Part shown: positions 1-64,000 of the stretch, one piece after another
How positions within the stretch are numbered: position 1 is the first letter of the stretch
Layout of the letters: each line of letters starts with the position of its first letter
DNA from: Amorphochlora amoebiformis
Taxonomy: Eukaryota > Cercozoa > Chlorarachniophyceae
DNA: 64,000 nt
Direction of reading: 5' to 3'
NCBI GenBank assembly: GCA_054601695.1
Contig: BAAHQB010000197.1
Coordinates: 186,001-250,000 of the forward strand
Notes under the pieces: model-generated
What the model saw: the letters and a program-made list of their open reading frames with translations, nothing else
Database searches by the model: none
Told to the model about the DNA's origin: nothing
Made by a program: the position numbers and the translations under genes

Positions 1-189
1 ATATATATATATATATATATATATATTCATATATACTTTAATCCCCATCTACCTGTATTTGTATATATATGCTGCATATTTCGTGTACATATATTCGTAT
101 ATATATACACACATATAATATATATACATATACATACATATATATGTATATATATATATATATGTATATAAAAATATATGCACATGTAT

Positions 190-279
<90 letters not shown>

Positions 280-679
280 TACATATATATATATATGTAT
301 AGAAGTTGTTTATATGTGTGTATATGTCTGCATGTATATGCGTGTCTATACATGTGTATAATATTAAATATGAATACATATATACATTTAGATATGTGTG
401 TGTACATGTATATGCATACATATATATGTATGTATATATATGTATATATATATATATATGTGTGTGTGTGTATATATGTATATATATGTGTGTATGTACT
501 TATGTGTATGTGTAAATGCTTGTGTGTGTATATATATATATATATATATGCGTATATCGAATTATACATATAGATTCATTTTTCTCACACACAGCATACA
601 AACTATACATATCTATACATGTAAAGAAATAATATGCATATATATGTGTGTATATATGTATATATGTATATATATATAT

Positions 680-739
<60 letters not shown>

Positions 740-830
740 ATGTGTGTGTGTGTTTGTATGTGTGTGTGTGTGTGCGTGTTATATGTGTGTCTATTCATAT
801 TCATGTACTCGTGTACTATATGTATATGTG

Positions 831-879
<49 letters not shown>

Positions 880-969
880 AGGTATAATGTATTTATAAAC
901 GCATTATGCTTATTTTAATACATACACACGTACACAATTAATACAAAGTACATACATGATACACGAAAG

Positions 970-1000
<31 letters not shown>
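1..1000. repeat. (TA)n tract with TG/CA microsatellites
   Basis: Left edge: nearly pure TA dinucleotide with short (TG)n runs and no splice-bounded island. The same sequence class fills most introns of the window. Confidence 0.9.
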
Positions 1001-1025
<25 letters not shown>

Positions 1026-1095
1026 CATCTGTATTTAAGTGATATAAACCTATAGGTAGTAACCCATCAGCATCTTTCACCATTCCTCCAACCCC

Positions 1096-16091
<14,996 letters not shown>

Positions 16092-16656
16092 AGAAGAATC
16101 AGAAGATTAGCTAGATTAGTTACTCTGTTATCATCTAATAAAATCGAGTCCAATGTCAGTCTACAACGATCTACTATATATGTCTATTTCTAGATAGGGT
16201 CAAACTAGTTGTGCTCCTGTATTGTTAAGCAGCTTAATCTAACACTAGTATTACAACTGATTCAAGACTAGTATCAACCACTACGATAGCTAGACAACTA
16301 GTATCTGAGTATCCAGAGCTAGAGAGTATCTACTAGATCTAGGGTACTATGATGTACATATCTAGCACATATGGCTGGATGGTAGTCGTCATCTGGATTG
16401 TCTAGAATGTCTCTATCTTTAGTATCTGTAGGTTAATAATAAACCTACTATGTATAGTAAACTGTTGTATTAAAGTTGTGATACAGAGTCTAGATGTAGT
16501 AAGATTATATAGTTTTCTGTGCTTGAATTCGATCGAACTAAGCGATCGTTGAAGTCAAATTGTACGTATAACTTTACAAAGCACATGCGAGCTAAAAATA
16601 TTGCGTCTAGCTACAGAACCGCGTCCAGCAGCATCAATAGAACCGGCCTGGGTTGA
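16092..16656. other. Intergenic spacer between convergent genes
   Basis: About 565 bp of complex, non-repetitive sequence between the ends of the DEG15-like and Ras genes, unusually rich in CTAG. No coding signal or splice-bounded island seen. Confidence 0.6.
16137..16142 (+). promoter_or_regulatory. Candidate AATAAA poly(A) signal of the DEG15-like gene
   Basis: AATAAA lies 46 bp after the TAA stop at 16089-16091. Position fits a cleavage signal; the match is short, so the claim is modest. Confidence 0.4.
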
Positions 16657-17628
16657 CTAGATAATGACGCAGAATTTCTTTTTCTTGGGGGGGGTTGCCT
16701 CTTCCTTTTTGGAAGGGCCAGACATTCTGCGGATCTCCTTGACGAGCTCAAAGAACACCAGGTCGTTATTGATCTTGTCCTGGAGGTCGAAACAAACCAG
16801 TCAGAGGAGACAAAACACTGGCTAGAATCACATATGATTCGGAGACCGCGTACCTTTGCCGACGTCTCGTAGAAGGGACAGCTCCATGCCTCTGCCAGTT
16901 TTCTAGCTTCCTCCTTCATTACGACCCGGTCCTCCTCCATGTCACACTTGTTTCCAGCGATCACGATGGGCACCTGCAAGAAGATATTAGTCAACAACAA
17001 TATCGACCAGCGCTTACTGTTACCTTCTCGCTATCCTTTGTTCGGAGGATCTTCTCGCGAAGCTCCTTGATCTTGTCGAACGATTGCTTGTCCGTAATGC
17101 TATACACCAGAAGGAATCCCTTCCCATCTCGCATCCATTGGTCCTAATTACCAAACCAGAAATCAAAGTTGTGCTGACAAGCTGGAGAGAGAAGAATAAG
17201 CGCCTACCTGCATGGAGCTAAACTCGTCTTGCCCTGCAGTATCCTGGGAATGTCAACCGTATGTCAGTTCAGAAGCTGAGATCAGACAGTGAGCTACGTA
17301 ACCAGGATATCAAGGAGAGCAGTCTCTTCGTCGATGACGACTTGCTTGCGATACGAGTCCTCGATCGTCGGGTCATACTCATCCAGGAAGTTGTCAGTGA
17401 CTGTATACATTTGTCGGATGTCATCGAGAAGAACAATTTCCGAACTGGTGAAGTACCTAAACGGATGGTCAGAGCACTTTTTCCGACGGCTCCGCTGCCA
17501 AGAACGGCCTGGAAATGCATCACATGACTCAAATCTAACCTTCGGAACCTGAGGATGGGCACGTGAAGTGGAAAAGACAGCGAGGAAAGAAGCACCAGCT
17601 TGTATTCGATACTCTTCCCCTCAGCCAT
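16657..17628 (-). CDS. RAS: Ras-family small GTPase, 7 exons, 193 aa
   Basis: Exons in coding order: 17596-17628, 17457-17508, 17303-17400, 17208-17243, 17024-17143, 16854-16973, 16657-16779. They total 582 bp; introns of 50-87 bp are all GT-AG. The start is ATG in [11 protein letters not shown]. Motifs: P-loop GSGAVGKS, switch [10 protein letters not shown] (unchanged effector loop), switch [19 protein letters not shown], a tail with KKKK, and the CAAX box CVII for prenylation at the plasma membrane. Length and motifs match Ras/Rap GTPases that relay signals by GTP/GDP cycling. The residue equivalent to Ras Gly13 is Ala (A18), while Gly12 and Gln61 equivalents are kept. Unlike its neighbours it has no TA-tract introns. 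It diverges from the FW-ZZ-C78 gene across 160 bp. Confidence 0.95.
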
Positions 17629-17788
17629 TGTTGATTTGTGCTTCCGACTGCCTCGCGTGTGGAAGCCGAATTATTCTTTTTCCGTTCTTTCTTTGCGGCC
17701 GAAGACATTGTCCTACGGATGTCCCTCCTAAAGCAACGTTTTGTGACACAGCCCTTCGTCACTTCGTGACAGAGCCAATAGAGACCCG
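17629..17788. promoter_or_regulatory. Shared divergent promoter region
   Basis: Only 160 bp separate the Ras start codon (- strand) from the start of the FW-ZZ-C78 chain (+ strand). It is GC-balanced and free of TA trac ts. A bidirectional promoter is inferred from geometry; no TATA box is evident. Confidence 0.45.
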
Positions 17789-33367
<15,579 letters not shown>

Positions 33368-33408
33368 GTATTTGTCTCCCTACGTGAGTCTCCCTCTTTC
33401 TTTCTTTC

Positions 33409-33468
<60 letters not shown>

Positions 33469-33527
33469 GCATTCCTTGTCTTTTTCCCTTCCTCTTTGTA
33501 CATGTATAATGTAATATATATTTAGAC

Positions 33528-33561
<34 letters not shown>

Positions 33562-33761
33562 TACATATTCATATACATATATATAGAGAGGATTGTATGA
33601 ATACATAAATATTGCAGAATGGATGAGAGAAAAACGGAGGTATTCTCGCCCTCTCTCCCCCCCTCTCCGCCCCCCCTTACAGTGTATGAAAGCAAGCTAG
33701 ATCCGCACCTGACCACAAAGACAAGGTTGATGTATATAAATATATATAATATATAAAATAT

Positions 33762-33795
<34 letters not shown>

Positions 33796-33858
33796 ATTAT
33801 GTATTTTGCACAATATATATGCATCGAATGTATCTTTATGTACACACGTACATATATG

Positions 33859-33925
<67 letters not shown>

Positions 33926-34037
33926 TCTATGAATGATGATACATACATATATTAAAAATATATATATATATATATATATATATGTCTATTCATGTGTATT
34001 TATTTCAAAAGTATACATATATATATGTATATATATA

Positions 34038-34083
<46 letters not shown>

Positions 34084-34109
34084 AAACCTCACTATATATA
34101 TGGCATATA

Positions 34110-34148
<39 letters not shown>

Positions 34149-34184
34149 TTATGGACGAAATACATATATATATATACATATATT

Positions 34185-34216
<32 letters not shown>

Positions 34217-34323
34217 TAATATATATATGTCTTCTTGTGTATGTATACGGTACACACATACTACGAGTAACTAGATATATATATATATATATACATATCT
34301 AGATATCAATCCCCACTTATCAG

Positions 34324-34356
<33 letters not shown>

Positions 34357-35009
34357 CACATATATATATATATTCAGTAGTGAGGCTGGAGATTGGACGG
34401 AACTCGCATGAGGCTTACAGATGGGCTTGATGTATGCTACACTGAGAATTAAAGGGGAATGATGTATCAGATAAATATCTGCGGCCAGTGGCTTAGTCAA
34501 GTAGTCTAGTCATTCTGTATGCGTTGAATTATCCAATTATAATTCTACTAGTTCTAGTAATTGTGGCCCTGACTCAGCCTATCAGAGAGGGCATTATCTT
34601 AGCAACATGTAAAGTCTAGCGCATATCTAGCATATGCCTTGCTGTTTACTCCCATTATCTACTAGATCTAGATTCTACTACAGATTACAGCAATTCTTAA
34701 GTAATCATATCAACTTCAAGCAACCCGCTGAGCTAGCTAGCTACAGTCATAGAAACAATTAAGAGCTATAGGGCTCGAAGTATTGGAACTTCAGAACTGT
34801 TTATATAGTCTGGACAAACTAAGATAATACAAGATATCATAATGACAGACCAGGTCTATATCTAGTATATAGGTACACCGAAGTAGGTTATGACCCGTTT
34901 GCCACGCTTGGGTTTTGGGGGTGCTTTGCTGTTGCAGTAAGTACCCGGGCTCGGAGGTGTAGTTCAGTGACTATTCTCAAGTTGTAGGACTGGGACGACA
35001 GCCAGCCGC
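33368..35009. other. Spacer between convergent genes, one unassigned island
   Basis: TA tracts, then an island at 33609-33736 with splice-like edges (GGAG|gtattc, ttacAG, ACAAG|gttgat) in which one frame reads [15 protein letters not shown] could not attach it to either gene. From 34378 to 35009 the sequence is complex and CTAG-rich with no clear coding signal. Confidence 0.45.
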
Positions 35010-42316
<7,307 letters not shown>

Positions 42317-42393
42317 GCTTCACGTGGAGCACACGCTTCAAAAGGGTTATGTATAGGTTTGGAGCAATATTAACCAGTTATCATATGACTACA

Positions 42394-42464
42394 GCGCCGA
42401 TGGTTTAGTGGTAGAATAGCACGTTGCCAACGTGTTGGCCGGGGTTCGATTCCCCGTCGGCGCA
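42394..42464 (+). tRNA. trnG-GCC: tRNA-Gly (GCC)
   Basis: A full cloverleaf: acceptor GCGCCGA pairs with TCGGCGC, A box TGGTTTAGTGG, anticodon stem GCACG/CGTGT around loop TTGCCAA, T arm GGGGTTCGATTCCCC with the B box. Discriminator A, no encoded CCA, as usual in eukaryotes. Confidence 0.96.
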
Positions 42465-42468
42465 TTCA

Positions 42469-42473
42469 TTTTT
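42469..42473 (+). terminator. Pol III T-run terminator of tRNA-Gly
   Basis: Five T residues begin 4 bp after the tRNA 3' end. Confidence 0.7.
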
Positions 42474-42660
42474 ACATTTTGTCCGAATATGCCGCAGAAT
42501 TCTTTTTATTAAAAATTTGTGTCATGTTAAAATCATGGATATCTTTCTATATCTTTTATAAATATCACGAAGATAAGCAATAATATATCGGCAAACTTTT
42601 CCCAAATTCCCATACCATGCCAGATTTTTCCCGGGAAATTCCATCTTGACACCAACACAA

Positions 42661-43266
42661 ATGGCGTCTAAAGGATGGGTGAGAATGAGGGCAGGAAAAC
42701 ACTGATCGGGGGAGGGGGGGCTTCAGGGTGTGCAATTGTTCGTTCTCATGCTTGTGCTAGAATAATTAAGAGTGTTGGTGGGGGAGGGGGGTTCCTCTCG
42801 GGTTTTTTTTGGGAGCGTTTTTGACTTCCGCGACGTTGATTAAGTGCTTAGGGAAAACGAGGGGAGGCAGTGGGGGAGAGTTAAAATGTCTCATACACAA
42901 AAAATCATTGCACACACATGCGTGCCCCCTGTGGCGTATTGCAACGTACTCTGTGGGGTAAAATACGTGTTCTGACGCACCCCTCTCACGAAAGATGCTT
43001 AGACTCATATACCCTTCTGTCTCAATAACACACGGGAAAACCTCGTTCCTACGATACACTGATCATACACTCCACTGCATGTGTCATGTGTCAACCCATG
43101 AGTATTTGGAAGCTGCCTCTCATATCTATGCATTTGTGTGCCGTAGAAATGCAATTTCTGCACATATGTGAATCCCTCGTCGGAGTTTCTCGCGTGCGAG
43201 ATGTGTAATCAGGAGAGGGACTTCATCAAGGCATTCGAGGAAACTTCACAGAAGAAAAAAGAGTAA
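42661..43266 (+). CDS. 45-aa RanBP2-type zinc-finger protein, two exons
   Basis: Exon 1 42661-42678 encodes MASKGW with donor TGG|gtgaga. Exon 2 43147-43266 opens after cgtAG with KCNFCTYVNPSSEFLACEMC, continues NQERDFIKAFEETSQKKKE and stops at TAA. Joined in phase 0 they give GWKCNFCT..N.....LACEMC, a complete RanBP2 finger (W-x-C-xx-C-T ... N ... C-xx-C), which binds ubiquitin or single-stranded RNA in other proteins. The finger is nearly the whole protein, followed by a short helical, Lys-rich tail. The 468-bp intron is complex sequence. Function is not evident beyond the domain; an additional alternative exon cannot be excluded. Confidence 0.8.
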
Positions 43267-43459
43267 TCATTCCATTTTATATGTTTTACATGAATGCGTA
43301 ATTGTAATAATTCTTCAAAAGTACTGGAAGAGTAATTACTAGCAGGAAGGGTAATTACTAGCAGAAAGAATAATTACTAGCAGAACAGGGTTCAAAGGGA
43401 GGCGGTATATAAAGTAATTAACAGATTAATTTTATGTATATATATATATATATACATGT

Positions 43460-43557
<98 letters not shown>

Positions 43558-43774
43558 ATATTTATATATATAGCGTAATGCATCTACATTTTGTATAATA
43601 TTGTACCCAGATATATTTTTGTATATACAATGTATAGTATATATATATATATATGTGTATATATATGTATATATTTATATGCGTATTATGTTGACAAAGT
43701 TGTTATTTTTCTTATGTCAGTGAAACTTTGGAAGATCGCCCGATAGGGTAACAGATATTCAAATATATATTATA

Positions 43775-43833
<59 letters not shown>

Positions 43834-43877
43834 AAATATATATATAATATAAATATATATATATATATATATATATT

Positions 43878-43945
<68 letters not shown>

Positions 43946-43999
43946 ATATATATATTATATACAGTAGAGCATATATATGTGTATATATATATATATATG

Positions 44000-44053
<54 letters not shown>

Positions 44054-44331
44054 GTATAATTACGAATATATATATTTGTACATCGCAAATATAATACACA
44101 TGTATCTAATTATAACAATATACACATACTACAACTATATATCATTTTCTATTCAAGCTACCATGTACGTATCACCTTCTTAATGTATATGTACAGCGTA
44201 CATAGAATTTAATTCTTTATTAAAGCGGCCAAGTGTGTGTAATTATTCATATTTATTAAGGTGGCAAATCAGAAAACGTGTTATGCTTTGATGCGTATGT
44301 ACAGTAGTTCTTTCTTTTATTAAAGCGCCAT
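43267..44331. other. Intergenic region with tandem and duplicated repeats
   Basis: Holds a 21-bp tandem (TAATTACTAGCAG core, three copies, 43331-43385), TA tracts (43436-44060) and the first copy (44213-44280) of a roughly 60-bp duplication whose second copy is 44317-44380. No gene seen. Confidence 0.55.
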
Positions 44332-59026
<14,695 letters not shown>

Positions 59027-59046
59027 GTATATATATATATATATAC

Positions 59047-59110
<64 letters not shown>

Positions 59111-59476
59111 ATATATATTATAATCCATATATGTATATATGTATATATATAGAGAGAGAGAAGCATATATATATATATATATATAATATTTGTAAAAATG
59201 TATTATATTTATATATATATATATATATATATATTGTTAGATGTGTATGAATACATATGTACATATATATATTGTTAGATGTGTACGTTTATACATATGT
59301 ACATATATATATATATATATATGCATGTATGTATGTATATATATATATATATATATATGTGGATAAATATATATTATATACATACACACACACACACACA
59401 CAAACATATATATATATATATATATACATGTGTGTGTGTGTATTTTATATACCTGCTCAAGTTTTGCTACACATGT

Positions 59477-59528
<52 letters not shown>

Positions 59529-59654
59529 TACGCCTATATTAATATATATATATATATACACACATATATATATATGTATATATAACATAGATGTATACAC
59601 ATATATGTATGTATATATGTCTATATTTATTAATATATTTACAAACCTTCATAG

Positions 59655-59931
59655 TCCAGCACACATATACACAAACATACATATACATACATATATTTCC
59701 AATACCCCTCCTCGCACGGCGGGAGTAAGAAGATGAGAAGGATGGCAAGTGGTTTTAAAAAGATTACCGAAAAGCATCCAAGGATATTTTGGCGAAATTT
59801 TCTAGAAACGTCTGCACGTATATACATATATATATATATATATATATAGGTAACCTCCATTCCTCCTCGCACGTACCAAACGCTAGCAGTTATTCAGAAG
59901 AAAAAAAGCCAGAAACTTCATTTCTCGGTGT

Positions 59932-59970
<39 letters not shown>

Positions 59971-60030
59971 ATTATATGTATGTCTGTGTATAGGTATATG
60001 TATTTATTGATTGCTCTTTTATTATTTTCG

Positions 60031-60074
<44 letters not shown>

Positions 60075-60262
60075 CGCTCGCTCTCTCCCTCCTCCTTCTC
60101 TCTCTTTCTGTTCTCTCTCTCTCTTTCTAAGTCTTTTTCTCCCCTCTGACTTTTTTCCTGTCTCTCTGAATATCTCCCTATTTCGCAATATGTAGATACT
60201 TCTATATATATCTCTCTCTTTTCTCTAATCTCTCTATTTCGATATTATTTCTATGATTATTA

Positions 60263-60308
<46 letters not shown>

Positions 60309-60313
60309 TGTAC

Positions 60314-60365
<52 letters not shown>

Positions 60366-60394
60366 CATTTGGAATGAAGGGGAAAAGAGGGTTT
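59655..60394 (+). CDS. Probable continuation exons of the UBE2Q-like gene
   Basis: Phase-compatible islands 59655-59817 (contains MASGFKKITEKHPRIFWRNF), 59850-59927 (NLHSSSHVPNASSYSEEK and more) and 60366-60394 (FGMKGKRGF). They close the frame between 59026 and 60983. There is no homology support; splice sites and open frame only. Confidence 0.4.
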
Positions 60395-60499
60395 GTCTTA
60401 ACCCATTAGTATTATGTATTATATATTACATATATACATATGCAATCCATTAGTATTATGTACTACGTATTACATATATACATATGCAATAGTACTGTA

Positions 60500-60583
<84 letters not shown>

Positions 60584-60657
60584 CATCAATTTGTCTATTT
60601 TTATCAATAGTTACATAGATATACATATATGTGTATGTATATATGTGTGTATATATG

Positions 60658-60688
<31 letters not shown>

Positions 60689-60748
60689 GTACGAATATGT
60701 ACTTACATATACAGCCATCTAGATATGAATATATCTGCCATCTATCTC

Positions 60749-60812
<64 letters not shown>

Positions 60813-60875
60813 GTATTATACTAGGGTCATTTAAGAAAACTCCAGAAGCAGCTATACCCCTATATATATTATATG

Positions 60876-60913
<38 letters not shown>

Positions 60914-60982
60914 TTATACATATAAAAAGAGATATATATATATATATATTTCTATATATATATATATAATATATTATACTAG

Positions 60983-63630
<2,648 letters not shown>

Positions 63631-63650
63631 GTATATATATATATTTATAT

Positions 63651-63685
<35 letters not shown>

Positions 63686-63853
63686 GTATGTATGTATGTA
63701 TGATTGTATCTGAATGTATATATATATATATATAATATATATATATATGAATATTTAGATACATTTATTTATGTGCATTATACTTATATATATAAAAATG
63801 AATACATATACGTATGTGTAACTTATATGCATATACATGTACAAATACATATA

Positions 63854-63917
<64 letters not shown>

Positions 63918-64000
63918 TTACGCATATATATATATATATATATGTATAATATCTTTCTTAGTATATTTATGTATGTATATGTATAATATATATACACACA

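Noticed and set aside
42766-43059. 97-codon open frame on the - strand
   Set aside because: It lies in the intron of the RanBP2-finger gene, has no recognisable motif and no splice context.

Overview
This is a nuclear eukaryotic segment, probably from a protist or early-diverging lineage that I cannot place. The evidence is GT-AG introns, a Ras GTPase, peroxisomal targeting, UFM1- and ubiquitin-pathway proteins, a tRNA with internal Pol III boxes, and vertebrate-type (TTAGGG/CCCTAA)n telomeric repeats. About nine tenths of the window is low-complexity DNA: (TA)n tracts, sense-strand CT tracts, interstitial telomeric blocks and minisatellites. Nearly all long open frames (poly YI, SL, NP, RE, or [12 protein letters not shown]) are translations of these repeats, not genes.

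The genes are very small exons (10-250 bp) scattered as islands in the repeat sea. I rebuilt them by hand from islands bounded by AG...GT, keeping only chains whose phases join without a stop and whose joined peptide matches a known family. Order: (1) + strand, about 1.1-16.1 kb, a DEG15/TYSND1-like peroxisomal serine protease (20 exons, 352 aa, His/Asp/Ser triad, C-terminal SKL). (2) - strand, 16.66-17.63 kb, a compact 7-exon Ras GTPase with a CAAX end. (3) + strand, 17.79-33.37 kb, divergent from Ras over 160 bp, a 20-exon chain joining an NBR1-type FW domain, a ZZ zinc finger and a C78 (UfSP-like) cysteine protease. (4) - strand, 42.32-35.01 kb, an 8-exon, 140-aa NATD1-like acetyltransferase ending in SKM. 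(5) tRNA-Gly(GCC) at 42.4 kb. (6) + strand, 42.66-43.27 kb, a 45-aa RanBP2-type zinc-finger protein. (7) + strand, 44.3-59.0 kb, a UBE2Q-like E2 whose open chain continues by compatible exons to the right edge.

The most unusual feature is a recurrent pattern I call exon-edge echoes. Partial copies of exon starts (with the acceptor) lie upstream of the true exon, and partial copies of exon ends (with the donor) lie downstream, separated by TA tracts. It is visible at more than a dozen exons on both strands. Telomeric repeats lie inside introns, often touching splice sites, and three GC-AG introns of gene 3 border such blocks. Ras, with introns of 50-87 bp, is the exception to the intron inflation.

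All gene models are hand-derived. Motif-bearing exons are firm; terminal exons and some micro-exons are provisional.
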